From NCBI GenBank assembly GCA_018883785.1, contig JAHLFO010000057.1, forward strand, positions 1 through 41,751: a DNA stretch of 41,751 nt, written 5' to 3'. Both the position numbers and the translations under genes were made by a program. This document shows, one piece after another, positions 28,291-41,677 of this stretch. The notes below the pieces were generated by a model that was not told where the DNA came from, made no database searches, and saw only the letters and a program-made list of their open reading frames with translations. The number at the start of each line of letters is the position of its first letter. Position 1 is the first letter of the stretch. Origin of the DNA: Candidatus Bacteroides intestinipullorum. GTDB lineage: Bacteria; Bacteroidota; Bacteroidia; Bacteroidales; Bacteroidaceae.

Positions 28291-28356
28291 GCACAAGCGC
28301 AGGCACGGGTAAGCACGGGCGCAAGCACGCCTAAGCACAGACGGGGGCATACCCCC
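28291..28356. repeat. Degenerate 22-bp tandem repeat (about 3 units)
   Basis: GCACAAGCGCAGGCACGGGTAA / GCACGGGCGCAAGCACGCCTAA / GCACAGACGGGGGCATACCCCC; first two share 17/22 positions. Confidence 0.6.
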
Positions 28357-28408
28357 CGGAAACGAAAAAGAAAAGTGCGGCGGATATGGCATATTCGCAC
28401 AAAATCTT

Positions 28409-28416
28409 TATCTTTG
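28409..28416 (+). promoter_or_regulatory. Bacteroidales -7 element (TATCTTTG)
   Basis: TAnnTTTG about 50 bp upstream of the 28466 ATG. Confidence 0.4.
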
Positions 28417-28465
28417 TCCCTCAAGTGCGGCCGGGTGGCCGTTTCAAACTGAAACTGACAGACTT

Positions 28466-29980
28466 ATGAATATCAAACAACTCTTCCTGCTCTGCCTGTG
28501 GGCACTCTTGCCCCTCGCTCTCGAGGCACAATCGTCCGATGCCTCAGACCGTTACCCCAAACGCGAATTCCGCGGCGCCTGGATACAAGCCGTCAACGGA
28601 CAATTCAAAGGAATGCCGACGGAGAAAGTGCAACAAAACCTGGTTCACCAACTCAACTCCCTGCAAAAGGCGGGCATCAATGCCGTCATCTTCCAAGTAC
28701 GCCCAGAAGCGGATGCCCTCTATGCCTCGCGCCTGGAGCCGTGGAGCCGCTACCTGACGGGCGTGCAAGGCCAGGCACCCAATCCGTATTGGGATCCCCT
28801 GCAATTCATGATCGACGAATGCCACAAGCGCGGCATGGAGCTGCACGCCTGGATCAACCCCTACCGCGTGAGGAATTCCGCCCAAAGCCAGCTGGCGGCC
28901 AATCATATTTATAATATACACCCGGAGTGGTTCATCGCCTACGGCAATCAAGTTTTCTTCGACCCTGCCCTGCCCGAAAGCCGGAAACACATCTGCCTGG
29001 TGGTGGCCGACATCGTGTCGCGCTATGACGTGGACGGCATCCACATCGACGATTACTTCTACCCTTACCCTAAACCCGGAGTGAAGTTTGACGACGATGC
29101 CTCCTTCGCCCGCTACGGACAAGGCTTTGCCAGCAAGGCCGACTGGCGCCGCGACAACGTCAACCGGCTCATCCTTGAGTTGCACGCCACCATTCGCGAT
29201 GTGAAGCCGTGGGTGAAGTTCGGCGTGTCGCCCTTCGGCATCTACCGCAACCAGAGCAGCGACCCGCTGGGTAGCCGCACCAACGGCCTGCAAAACTACG
29301 ACGACCTCTATGCCGACGTGCTGTACTGGGCACGCCTGGGGTGGATAGACTACAATATCCCCCAAATCTATTGGGAGATCGGCCATCCGCGCGCCGACTA
29401 CGACACCTTGGTGCGCTGGTGGGCCTTGCACTCGGAGAACCGCCCGCTCTTCATCGGCCAATCCGTGGACAACACCATCACCCACGCCGACCCGGAAGAC
29501 CCGAACATCAACCAGCTGCCCCGCAAGATGGCCCTGCAACGGATGTTCCAATCCATCCAAGGCAGCTGCCAATGGTATGCCGGAGCGGTGGTGGAAAACA
29601 AAGGGAACTACCGAGATGCCCTGGTGAAGGAATACCACAAATATCCCTCCCTCATCCCCGTCTTCGACTTCATGGATGACGAAGCACCCAAGAAGGTGCG
29701 CAAGCTGAAGCCCGTGTGGATGGAAGACGGCTACATCCTCTGTTGGACCGAGCCGAAATATCGCCACGAGATGCAACGGGCCGTGCGCTACGTGGTGTAT
29801 CGCTTCGGCCACAAGGAAGACGTGGACCTGAACGACCCGTCGCACATCGTGGCTATCACGAACACGCCCTTCTACAAACTGCCTTACACGGACGGAAAGA
29901 CGAAATACCGCTATGTGGTGACGGCACTGGACAGGATGTGGAATGAGTCGAAGGCGGTGTCGAAAAAGGTAAAACTATGA
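28466..29980 (+). CDS. Family 10 glycosyl hydrolase-like (GHL10/DUF187) secreted protein
   Basis: Signal peptide [81 protein letters not shown] motifs. Confidence 0.9.
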   Translation: MNIKQLFLLCLWALLPLALEAQSSDASDRYPKREFRGAWIQAVNGQFKGMPTEKVQQNLVHQLNSLQKAGINAVIFQVRPEADALYASRLEPWSRYLTGVQGQAPNPYWDPLQFMIDECHKRGMELHAWINPYRVRNSAQSQLAANHIYNIHPEWFIAYGNQVFFDPALPESRKHICLVVADIVSRYDVDGIHIDDYFYPYPKPGVKFDDDASFARYGQGFASKADWRRDNVNRLILELHATIRDVKPWVKFGVSPFGIYRNQSSDPLGSRTNGLQNYDDLYADVLYWARLGWIDYNIPQIYWEIGHPRADYDTLVRWWALHSENRPLFIGQSVDNTITHADPEDPNINQLPRKMALQRMFQSIQGSCQWYAGAVVENKGNYRDALVKEYHKYPSLIPVFDFMDDEAPKKVRKLKPVWMEDGYILCWTEPKYRHEMQRAVRYVVYRFGHKEDVDLNDPSHIVAITNTPFYKLPYTDGKTKYRYVVTALDRMWNESKAVSKKVKL

Positions 29981-32772
29981 ATACGAACATGTCATCATCC
30001 GATTCCATCCTAATAAAAGGGGCCCGCGTCAACAACCTGAAGAACATCGACGTGGAGATACCCCGCAACAAGCTGGTGGTCATCACTGGCCTCAGTGGTT
30101 CGGGCAAGTCGTCCCTGGCCTTCGACACACTGTATGCCGAGGGACAACGCCGCTACGTGGAAAGCCTCAGCAGCTACGCCCGCCAGTTCCTGGGACGCAT
30201 GAGCAAGCCGGAGTGCGACTACATCAAGGGCATACCGCCAGCCATCGCCATCGAGCAGAAGGTGAACAGCCGTAACCCGCGCTCCACCGTGGGTACCTCT
30301 ACCGAAATCTACGAATACCTCCGTCTGCTCTATGCCCGCGTGGGCCACACCTTCAGCCCCGTGAGCGGACGGGAAGTGAAGAAGCATACACCCGAGGACA
30401 TCGTGAACTGCATGTTGGAGCATCCGGACGGCACACGCTACACCGTCCTCGCCCCCATCATCCTGCGCGAAGGCCGTACCCTCGCCCAGCAATTGGACAC
30501 CTACCAGAAGGAAGGCTTCACCCGCCTGGAGGTGAACGGCACAATGACGCGCATCGACGAATATGCCCCCCAAGACGGAGATACCGTCTTTCTGCTGATC
30601 GACCGCATGACCGCCTCGCACGAGAAGGACGCCATGAGCCGCCTGACCGACTCCGCAGAGACCGCCATGTACGAGGGCGACGGTGCCTGCCTCCTGCGCT
30701 TCTACCAGACGGACGGAAGCACGAGCCTCTATCGCTTCAGCACCAAGTTCGAGGCAGATGGCATCACCTTCGAGGAACCTACCGACCAGATGTTCTCCTT
30801 CAACTCGCCCATCGGCGCCTGCCCCGTGTGCGAAGGTTTCGGGCGCGTCATCGGCATCGACGAGCACCTGGTGGTGCCCAACCGTTCCCTCTCGGTATAC
30901 GACGGGGCGGTGGTGTGCTGGCGCGGCGAGAAGATGGGCGAATGGCGCGACATGGTCATCCGCGGGGCGGAGAAGGCGGGATTCCCCATCTTCACCCCCT
31001 ACTACGAACTGACCGACGAACAACGCCGGATGCTGTGGGAAGGCACGCGCTACTTCGAGGGCATCAACGCCTTCTTCAAGATGCTGCAAGAGAACCAATA
31101 TAAGATACAATACCGCGTGATGCTGGCCCGATACCGAGGCAAGACCATCTGTCCCGCCTGCCACGGCACGCGCCTCAAACCCGAAGCCAACTACGTCCGT
31201 GTGGGAGGCAAGAGCATCTCCGAGCTGGTGGACCTGCCCATCACGGAGTTGAAGCAGTTCTTCGACCACCTGAAGCTGAACGCCCACGACGCCCAAGTGG
31301 CTGCACGCATCCTGGCGGAAATCAACAGCCGCATCCGCTTCCTGCTGGACGTGGGCTTAGGCTACCTGACGCTGAACCGGCTGAGCAACTCCCTCTCCGG
31401 CGGCGAAAGCCAGCGCATCAACCTGGCCACCTCCTTGGGCAGCAGCCTCGTGGGCAGCCTTTACATATTGGACGAGCCGAGCATCGGCCTGCACAGCCGC
31501 GACACGGACAAGCTGATCCGCGTCCTGCGCCAACTCCAGCAACTGGGCAACACGGTGGTAGTGGTGGAGCACGACGAGGAAATCATCCGCGCGGCAGACT
31601 ACATCATCGACATAGGCCCCAAAGCCGGACGACTGGGCGGCGAAGTGGTGTACCAAGGGGACATGAAGGACCTGAAGGCGCACACCAACAGCTACACCGT
31701 CCGCTACCTGCTGGGCGAGGAAACCATCCCCGTCCCCGCACAACGCCGCCCGTGGAACAATTACATCGAAATAAAAGGCGCGCGGGAGAATAACCTGAAG
31801 GGCGTGGACGTGCGTTTCCCCCTGAACGTGATGACCGTGGTGACCGGCGTCAGCGGCTCGGGCAAGTCGACCTTGGTGCGCGACATCTTCTACCGCGCCC
31901 TGAAGCGCGAGCTGGACGAATGCACCGAGCGTCCGGGCGAGTTCGTCTCCATCGGGGGCGACCTCCGGGACTTGCGCAACGTGGAGTTCATCGACCAGAA
32001 CCCCATCGGCAAGTCCTCGCGCAGCAACCCCGTCACCTACCTCAAAGCTTACGACGACATCCGCAAGCTCTTTGCCGACCAACCCCTCTCCAAGCAGATG
32101 GGCTACACGCCCGGCACGTTCAGCTTCAACAGCGAAGGCGGCCGGTGCGAGGAGTGCAAAGGCGAAGGCACCATCACCGTGGAGATGCAGTTCATGGCCG
32201 ACCTGGTGCTGGAGTGCGAGTCGTGCCACGGCAAGCGATTCAAACCCGACGTGCTGGAGGTCCGCTTCCACGACGCCAACATCTACGACGTGCTGGAAAT
32301 GACCGTCGACCAGGCCATCGACTTCTTCAACACACACAAGCAGAAGAAGATAGCCCGAAAGCTGCAACCCCTGCAAGACGTCGGCCTGGGCTACATCAAG
32401 CTGGGGCAATCCTCGTCCACCCTGTCCGGCGGCGAGAACCAGCGCGTCAAACTGGCCTTCTACCTCAGCCAGGAGAAGGCCGACCCCACCATGTTCATCT
32501 TCGACGAACCCACCACCGGCCTGCACTTCCACGACATCCGCAAACTGCTCGAAGCCTTCGACGCCCTCCTGCGCCGCGGGCATAGCATCACCATCATCGA
32601 GCACAACATGGACGTCATCAAGTGTGCCGACCACGTCATCGACCTCGGCCCGGAAGGCGGCGACCAGGGCGGGCGCATCGTCGCCGTCGGCACGCCCGAG
32701 GAAGTGGCCCGTTGCGGAGCCAGCTACACGGGACAATTCTTAAGAGAAAAATTGACACCCAATGCCGGCTGA
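29977..32772 (+). CDS. uvrA: Excinuclease ABC subunit A
   Basis: [38 protein letters not shown]; duplicated ABC ATPase with zinc motifs; 931 aa; ATGA overlap with preceding gene. Confidence 0.97.
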   Translation: MNTNMSSSDSILIKGARVNNLKNIDVEIPRNKLVVITGLSGSGKSSLAFDTLYAEGQRRYVESLSSYARQFLGRMSKPECDYIKGIPPAIAIEQKVNSRNPRSTVGTSTEIYEYLRLLYARVGHTFSPVSGREVKKHTPEDIVNCMLEHPDGTRYTVLAPIILREGRTLAQQLDTYQKEGFTRLEVNGTMTRIDEYAPQDGDTVFLLIDRMTASHEKDAMSRLTDSAETAMYEGDGACLLRFYQTDGSTSLYRFSTKFEADGITFEEPTDQMFSFNSPIGACPVCEGFGRVIGIDEHLVVPNRSLSVYDGAVVCWRGEKMGEWRDMVIRGAEKAGFPIFTPYYELTDEQRRMLWEGTRYFEGINAFFKMLQENQYKIQYRVMLARYRGKTICPACHGTRLKPEANYVRVGGKSISELVDLPITELKQFFDHLKLNAHDAQVAARILAEINSRIRFLLDVGLGYLTLNRLSNSLSGGESQRINLATSLGSSLVGSLYILDEPSIGLHSRDTDKLIRVLRQLQQLGNTVVVVEHDEEIIRAADYIIDIGPKAGRLGGEVVYQGDMKDLKAHTNSYTVRYLLGEETIPVPAQRRPWNNYIEIKGARENNLKGVDVRFPLNVMTVVTGVSGSGKSTLVRDIFYRALKRELDECTERPGEFVSIGGDLRDLRNVEFIDQNPIGKSSRSNPVTYLKAYDDIRKLFADQPLSKQMGYTPGTFSFNSEGGRCEECKGEGTITVEMQFMADLVLECESCHGKRFKPDVLEVRFHDANIYDVLEMTVDQAIDFFNTHKQKKIARKLQPLQDVGLGYIKLGQSSSTLSGGENQRVKLAFYLSQEKADPTMFIFDEPTTGLHFHDIRKLLEAFDALLRRGHSITIIEHNMDVIKCADHVIDLGPEGGDQGGRIVAVGTPEEVARCGASYTGQFLREKLTPNAG

Positions 32773-32817
32773 ATCGAGATACCGATCTCGGCAGGCCCGA
32801 GAAAGGCGTCTATATAA

Positions 32818-36042
<3,225 letters not shown>

Positions 36043-36066
36043 AGCCTGACGCAAGGGACAACAAAC

Positions 36067-36131
36067 AAAGCGCGGACTTCGCAAATCCACGGCAAACCTG
36101 TAGCTCGTGGCCTTCGCGAAATCCGCGCTTT
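36067..36131. repeat. Imperfect palindromic element between convergent genes (possible bidirectional terminator)
   Basis: AAAGCGCGGACTTCGCAAATCCACG pairs with the reverse complement of CGTGGCCTTCGCGAAATCCGCGCTTT. Confidence 0.8.
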
Positions 36132-36150
36132 ACATTTACTCATGCTTCTG

Positions 36151-36615
36151 CTATTTCTGCTGCGGTGCCCGCCTGCCTTTGCCGCGCATCCCTTTCAGCA
36201 GCTCCCGGTGAAAACGCATCTCGGCGCGTAGCACCTGATAGATTTTCTTGCTGGACAATATCTTTTTGAATTTGCCGTAATAGGTCTTTTCCAAGCGGTC
36301 GGATGCGATACGGGCATCATATACCCCCTCCATGATTTCATCATACCGATCGTCCGTCAGGTTTTCCTTCTTCCCCTCGCGCATCAGCTGCCACGCCTCT
36401 TCGTTCAGTTGATGTTTGCGGTCCTGTAGCTCAAAGTAGAGAGGAAAAAACGCCTCGGCTTCCTGCGGTGTCAAGCCGGCTTTCTCCGTGATGTAGGCCT
36501 GCTGCCGGGCACGAAACTCATCTTTGGACAACCGCTGGTCACACCCACCCATAGCCCATGCCAAGGGAGCAAAGGCCAAGACCACTATCCATAATACTAA
36601 TGCTCTTTTCATCAT
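36151..36615 (-). CDS. Periplasmic Spy/CpxP-like helical protein
   Basis: Signal peptide; KAGLTPQEAEAFFPLYFELQDRKHQL (LTPxEA-type) and long helical region. Confidence 0.6.
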   Translation of the reverse strand: MMKRALVLWIVVLAFAPLAWAMGGCDQRLSKDEFRARQQAYITEKAGLTPQEAEAFFPLYFELQDRKHQLNEEAWQLMREGKKENLTDDRYDEIMEGVYDARIASDRLEKTYYGKFKKILSSKKIYQVLRAEMRFHRELLKGMRGKGRRAPQQK

Positions 36616-36634
36616 CTATCAGCAAATTAATGTT

Positions 36635-36991
36635 TCATTCCTTTTCTTCAGTCAGATAGACATACAACGAATAATCGTCCAACATGGAACTTTCCATCGC
36701 CATGTCGATGTATTCCATCTCCATATCCACTTCTTCATCCTGCACAAGATCGCCCGCCGGAGTATAATGAGAAGCTGCAACACGAATCAGCAACATAGCA
36801 CCTACAAACATGGCAGCCATGTACAGCAGTGGTCGCACTTTCTCCCACGTTGTAGGCTTGCGGGCTGTCTCCACACTCTCTTTCTCGGGAAGCCGCTCCA
36901 TCAAGTCTGAAGCAAAACGCTCAAAGTAGCCATCCGGAACCCGGAAAGGATTTTCCGTTCCCAATCTTTTCTTCAAATTATCTTCCGTCAT
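36635..36991 (-). CDS. Small single-TM protein, candidate anti-sigma factor
   Basis: MTEDNLKKRLGTENPFRVPDGYFERFASDLMERLP then one TM; immediately downstream of the ECF sigma gene. Confidence 0.6.
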   Translation of the reverse strand: MTEDNLKKRLGTENPFRVPDGYFERFASDLMERLPEKESVETARKPTTWEKVRPLLYMAAMFVGAMLLIRVAASHYTPAGDLVQDEEVDMEMEYIDMAMESSMLDDYSLYVYLTEEKE

Positions 36992-37041
36992 AGGCTTTCC
37001 TCCTTTCTCTATTATATTAGACACGGGCATTTGCCAAAGGT

Positions 37042-37596
37042 TTAAAGTTCATCAGCCAAAAATTTCTCGATCTTCTTCACCGCATGGTGGTACGAAGCCT
37101 TCAAGGCACCCACCGATGTACCAAAGATCTCGGACATTTCTTCGTATTTCATCTCTTGATAATACTTCAGGTTAAACACCATCCGCTGCTTCTCGGGCAG
37201 AGTGAGCAACGCCTTCTGCAACAACAGTTGTGCCCGATCGCCAGAAAAGTAGACGTCACCCTCCAGCTTCTGCAAGGCGGCCGCCTTGGGATCATCCAGC
37301 GAAATCGTGGAAGCAGCCTTCTGCCGGGCCAAGAAAGTGAGGCATTCGTTCAAGGCGATGCGGTACAACCAGGTAGAAAGCTTCGCCTCGCCCCGGAAGT
37401 AGCCGATGCTGGTCCATGCCTTGATAAACGTATTCTGAAGCAAGTCATTGGCATCATCGTGCGAGAGCACTATCCGGCGGATTTGCCAATACAACGGTTC
37501 GCTGTAGTGTGCCACAATCCTTTCAAATCCCTGCCGTTGCGTACTTTCGTCCTGCAAAAGAGCCAAAACCTCGCGCTCGTCATAAGAAGAATTCAT
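37042..37596 (-). CDS. RNA polymerase ECF-type sigma-70 factor
   Basis: DDANDLLQNTFIKAWTSIGYFRGEAKLSTWLYRIALNECL region 2; LPEKQRMVFNLKYYQEMKYEEMSEIFGTSVGALKASYHHAVKKIE region 4. Confidence 0.95.
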   Translation of the reverse strand: MNSSYDEREVLALLQDESTQRQGFERIVAHYSEPLYWQIRRIVLSHDDANDLLQNTFIKAWTSIGYFRGEAKLSTWLYRIALNECLTFLARQKAASTISLDDPKAAALQKLEGDVYFSGDRAQLLLQKALLTLPEKQRMVFNLKYYQEMKYEEMSEIFGTSVGALKASYHHAVKKIEKFLADEL

Positions 37597-37628
37597 ATCT
37601 CTGTATCTTGATTCACTTGCTTTCCGGG

Positions 37629-37636
37629 CAAAGGTA
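37629..37636 (-). promoter_or_regulatory. Bacteroidales -7 element (TACCTTTG) for the ECF operon
   Basis: TAnnTTTG on the minus strand 33 bp upstream of the sigma gene start. Confidence 0.4.
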
Positions 37637-37689
37637 AGTCATTCTGCCCGATAAATCAAACTTCTGGAAAAAGAAAACCGACCATGATG

Positions 37690-38604
37690 TCAAACCGGCA
37701 CGCAAAGCATCTCCTTGGCCAACACGGTTTCCGGGAATATCCCGGCCGCTTCCTTCAACAAGACGCTTTCGTCCTCATAACGCGCGGAAAAGTGGCCGAT
37801 AACCAGCTTCTTCGCGCCGGCCATGCGGGCTAACTCCGCCGCCTGGGCAGCCGTGGTATGGAAAGTCTCTTGCGCCCGAGACAGATTGTCCTGCCCGAAA
37901 GTAGCCTCATGGAACAGCAGGTCCACCCCGGATAGATGCTCCGTCAAGGCCGGCAAATAAATCGTGTCCGAGCAATAGGCATAGCGTCTGGGAGGCTCCG
38001 CAGGACGGGTCAGCACACCATTGGGAACGACCTTCCCCTCCGGCGTGACAAAATCTGCCCCGTTCTTAATGCGGTTCATCTCATACAATGGTACTCCGTA
38101 AAAGTCCACCATCTCGCGGATAATGTGATTGGGTCGTGGCTTCTCCACAAACAAGAAGCCACAGCAAGGAATGCGGTGCTGCAACGGAAGAGTTGTCACC
38201 GTCAGCGACCGATCCTCATAAATCAAGACAGGTTCCTCCACCTCAAATTCATGAAACAGGACTTTGTACGTCATTTGCTTGTTGAAGAAAGCCAGTGTGG
38301 GGAGCAACAACTTTTCCAATCCTCGAGGAGAATAGATGTGCAGATCGGCCGTACGTCCCAGCAGATTGAGAGTGGAAATCAATCCCCACAAACCAAAACA
38401 GTGGTCGCCATGCAGATGGGAGATAAAGATATGGTTCAGCCGCGAAAACTTCAGGCGTGCTTTACGGAACTGGAGCTGTGCCCCTTCGCCACAATCAATC
38501 ATGAACAACTTGTCCCGCACATTAAGCACCTGTGAGGTCGAGAAGTGCCGCGTAGTGGGCAATGCCGAACCGCATCCGAGGATATGTAATTCAAATTTCT
38601 CCAT
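37690..38604 (-). CDS. rnz: Ribonuclease Z
   Basis: MEKFELHILGCGSALPTTRHFSTSQVL, SHLHGDHCFGLWGLI, LLFHEATF; internal Met chosen as start (304 aa). Confidence 0.93.
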   Translation of the reverse strand: MEKFELHILGCGSALPTTRHFSTSQVLNVRDKLFMIDCGEGAQLQFRKARLKFSRLNHIFISHLHGDHCFGLWGLISTLNLLGRTADLHIYSPRGLEKLLLPTLAFFNKQMTYKVLFHEFEVEEPVLIYEDRSLTVTTLPLQHRIPCCGFLFVEKPRPNHIIREMVDFYGVPLYEMNRIKNGADFVTPEGKVVPNGVLTRPAEPPRRYAYCSDTIYLPALTEHLSGVDLLFHEATFGQDNLSRAQETFHTTAAQAAELARMAGAKKLVIGHFSARYEDESVLLKEAAGIFPETVLAKEMLCVPV

Positions 38605-38686
38605 AGTGACAACAAAGGAACGCATTTTGTGGAAATTATCCAAATCCAAGGCAGAACAAATTACGCTGATTCGTAGGCTGGAAAAT

Positions 38687-38722
38687 AAGAAAGGCACCCA
38701 TGTTGCCACAGGTGCCTTTCTT
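38687..38722 (-). terminator. Terminator after rpsA
   Basis: AAGAAAGGCACC...GGTGCCTTTCTT 12-bp stem; on the minus strand followed by ATTTT. Confidence 0.75.
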
Positions 38723-38743
38723 TCTATCTAATAAGAAATACAA

Positions 38744-40543
38744 TTATTTCTTTTTCTCAGCTTCCATCTGTTCCTTCAGGGCAGCCAAAGCGCTGATGTC
38801 ACCCAGCGTCGTGGAAGCAGCTTGGTTCTGGATTACCGGAATGTCTTCCTTGTCCTTCTTGCTGTTGGCCTTCTTGGCAGCCTTCTTCTCAGCTCTTTCC
38901 TCAGCCTTAGCCACATCCTCGAACACACGGCTGTGAGACAGAATGATGCGCTTAGCATCTTTGTTGAACTCAAGAACCTTGAACGGCAGCTTCTCCTCCA
39001 ACTGAGCCTGCGTGCCATCCTCCTTAACAAGATGCTTCGGCGTAGCAAAACCTTCCACACCATAAGGCAGAGCCACTACGGCACCCTTGTCCAGCATTTC
39101 GATGATGGTGCCTTCGTGTACGGAACCTACCGTGAATACAGTCTCGAATACATCCCAAGGATTTTCCTCGAGCTGCTTGTGGCCTAAGCTCAGACGACGG
39201 TTGTCCTTGTCAATCTCCAAGACAATCACATCGATATCGGCACCAATCTGCGTGAATTCAGAAGGATGCTTAACCTTCTTTGTCCAAGACAAGTCGGAAA
39301 TGTGGATCAGTCCATCCACGCCTTCTTCACACTCTACAAATACGCCGAAATTCGTGAAGTTGCGCACTTTTGCCGTGTGCTTGCTACCGATAGGATACTT
39401 CTCTTCGATAGTTTCCCAAGGATCCGGCTTCAGCTGCTTGATACCAAGGGACATCTTGCGCTCCTCGCGATCCAGTGTCAGGACCACTGCTTCTACTTCG
39501 TCGCCCACCTTCATGAAGTCCTGAGCCGAACGCAAGTGCTGTGACCAAGACATCTCGGAAACGTGGATCAGACCTTCAACGCCCGGAGCGATTTCGATGA
39601 ATGCACCATAATCAGCCATAACGACTACTTTACCCTTGACATGGTCGCCCACCTTCAAGTTGGGATCGAGAGCATCCCAAGGATGCGGAGTCAGCTGCTT
39701 CAAGCCCAAAGCGATGCGTTTCTTCTCGTCATCAAAGTCGAGGATAACGACATTCAGCTTTTGGTCGAGTTCAACCACCTCATGCGGATCGCTTACGCGG
39801 CCCCAAGACAAATCTGTGATGTGAATCAGGCCGTCTACACCGCCCAAATCGATGAATACACCATAGGAAGTGATATTCTTGACAGTACCCTCGAGCACTT
39901 GACCCTTCTCGAGTTTGCTGATGATTTCCTTCTTCTGCTGTTCCAGCTCGGCTTCGATAAGAGCCTTGTGGGAAACAACGACATTCTTGAATTCCTGGTT
40001 GATCTTGACCACCTTGAATTCCATCGTCTTGCCAACGAATACATCATAGTCGCGGATGGGCTTCACATCAATCTGAGAACCCGGCAAGAAGGCTTCGATG
40101 CCGAATACATCGACAATCATACCACCCTTCGTGCGGCACTTGATGTAACCCTTGATGATTTCCTCGTTCTCCAACGCAGCATTGATGCGCTCCCATGCAC
40201 GGGCAGCACGAGCTTTGCGGTGAGACAGAACGAGTTGTCCTTTCTTGTCCTCCTGATTCTCGATGTACACCTCAACCGTGTCACCTACCTTCAAATCAGG
40301 ATTGTAACGGAACTCACTCATCGGAATGATACCGTCAGATTTGTAACCGATATTCACAACGACTTCGCGCTTATTCATTGCGATTACGGTACCGTCTACT
40401 ACCTCACGATCGGCCACCTTGTTCAGCGTACCATCATACGCCTTCTCTTGGTCTTCGTGGCTCACCGTGGTAGTAGTTTCGCCATTTTCATACGCATCCC
40501 AGTTGAAATCTTCAACGGGAGCTACATTTTTCAAGTTTTCCAT
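38744..40543 (-). CDS. rpsA: 30S ribosomal protein S1
   Basis: 599 aa with multiple S1 domains (GVFIDLGGVDGLIHITDLSWGRV, GAFIEIAPGVEGLIHVSEMSW, GVFVECEEGVDGLIHISDLSW). Confidence 0.96.
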   Translation of the reverse strand: MENLKNVAPVEDFNWDAYENGETTTTVSHEDQEKAYDGTLNKVADREVVDGTVIAMNKREVVVNIGYKSDGIIPMSEFRYNPDLKVGDTVEVYIENQEDKKGQLVLSHRKARAARAWERINAALENEEIIKGYIKCRTKGGMIVDVFGIEAFLPGSQIDVKPIRDYDVFVGKTMEFKVVKINQEFKNVVVSHKALIEAELEQQKKEIISKLEKGQVLEGTVKNITSYGVFIDLGGVDGLIHITDLSWGRVSDPHEVVELDQKLNVVILDFDDEKKRIALGLKQLTPHPWDALDPNLKVGDHVKGKVVVMADYGAFIEIAPGVEGLIHVSEMSWSQHLRSAQDFMKVGDEVEAVVLTLDREERKMSLGIKQLKPDPWETIEEKYPIGSKHTAKVRNFTNFGVFVECEEGVDGLIHISDLSWTKKVKHPSEFTQIGADIDVIVLEIDKDNRRLSLGHKQLEENPWDVFETVFTVGSVHEGTIIEMLDKGAVVALPYGVEGFATPKHLVKEDGTQAQLEEKLPFKVLEFNKDAKRIILSHSRVFEDVAKAEERAEKKAAKKANSKKDKEDIPVIQNQAASTTLGDISALAALKEQMEAEKKK

Positions 40544-40610
40544 TAATAAAATAAATTGGTTTAAATCAATTAATTAAGTGAGACATTATATTGACTCAAT
40601 AAATCGGCTG

Positions 40611-40640
40611 CAAAGATAGGAGTATTTTCTCGAATGACAA
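40611..40640 (-). promoter_or_regulatory. Bacteroidales promoter for rpsA (TTG-N19-TATCTTTG)
   Basis: Minus strand TATCTTTG (40611-40618) with TTG (40638-40640) 19 bp upstream. Confidence 0.5.
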
Positions 40641-40672
40641 GGCACTTGCCCGATTTTTTCACACGAAAAACC

Positions 40673-41512
40673 TCACTCATGCAAGCCCTTATCCGCTGTG
40701 ACATAAGCCAAAGCAGCGCCAATTGCCGTCCGATACTCAGCATAAGGTGGGACATGAAACCTCACATGATAAATGCTCTCCATCTTTGAAAAGACCTCAT
40801 GACATTGTGGCAACTGAGTCAAGTTGCCAATCAGCACAAAGTCCTTAATATCACTGTTAATGGCAGATAATACGGCCGCGCCCCCAATGGTCTGCAGCAC
40901 CATATAAATAATGCCACAGGCAATATCTGCTTCCGAAGCATTGGTATCCACCTTACCCAAGAGGGAAGCCGTAGCATTGACGGGCAAATCCGGAAGTGCC
41001 GTATTGCAGATATCACCAATTAACAAGTTTACGTGAGTAGAATCCCCTTTCTGAGCCAGTTCAGCCACCTGCACAATATTGCTCGTTTTCAATAACAGAC
41101 GTGAAAGGCCTAGCAGAGTTCCTCCTCCTATACCTACCCCTCCTATATGCTTAATCTGTTTCCCATCAATACGAACAAAAGAAGTCCCTGTACCCATGCT
41201 CACCACAATCAAGCGATCAATATCCGAGGCATGGCGGGCTCCCAAACCATTGGCTAGAAATTCATCCGCCTTCCTGGTAGGCAAACCATATAAAGGGCTG
41301 TTGACAAAGGCACTCCCTACGCCTGTCAGCATCACTTGCTCCACATCGCACAGCTGAATACCATTATCATAAATGTACTTGCCAAAAGCTCCGAAAAGCG
41401 AAGTGACCGGATCTGCAGCAGTAATAAACATGGGCGACTGAATATGCCCATTCTCAATGCCCACAATTTTAGTAGTGCTACCACCTACATCTATACCGAT
41501 AACCATTCCCAT
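40673..41512 (-). CDS. coaW: Type II pantothenate kinase
   Basis: MGMVIGIDVGGSTTKIVGI, VSMGTGTSFVRIDGK, GGVGIGGGTLLGLSRLLL motifs. Confidence 0.85.
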   Translation of the reverse strand: MGMVIGIDVGGSTTKIVGIENGHIQSPMFITAADPVTSLFGAFGKYIYDNGIQLCDVEQVMLTGVGSAFVNSPLYGLPTRKADEFLANGLGARHASDIDRLIVVSMGTGTSFVRIDGKQIKHIGGVGIGGGTLLGLSRLLLKTSNIVQVAELAQKGDSTHVNLLIGDICNTALPDLPVNATASLLGKVDTNASEADIACGIIYMVLQTIGGAAVLSAINSDIKDFVLIGNLTQLPQCHEVFSKMESIYHVRFHVPPYAEYRTAIGAALAYVTADKGLHE

Positions 41513-41621
41513 AATTCTCTGATTTTGCACTTACGATTTAGTTCGAGCGACAAAGGTAGATATTTAATTAGTATTATGAATATGTTTTGAACAAAAACTG
41601 GCAACCAACCTGTTCCTCTGT

Positions 41622-41669
41622 AAAAAAGTGATCCCCTCCCCAGTTACCTGAGGAAGGGATCCTTCACTT
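41622..41669 (-). terminator. Rho-independent terminator of rRNA operon
   Basis: Minus strand GATCCCTTCCTCAG-GTAA-CTGGGGAGGGGATC stem then CACTTTTTTA. Confidence 0.85.
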
Positions 41670-41677
41670 GAAAAAAA

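Noticed and set aside
28544-29845. 433-aa minus-strand ORF opposite the GHL10 gene
   Set aside because: Antisense shadow of a strongly supported CDS; no recognisable motifs.
30010-32736. Long minus-strand ORFs (428 and 459 aa) opposite uvrA
   Set aside because: Antisense shadows of uvrA; composition dominated by A/V/H/Q/D.
29977-32772. uvrA following a glycosidase-like gene as a novel functional link
   Set aside because: ATGA overlap only shows translational coupling; probably ordinary operon packing.
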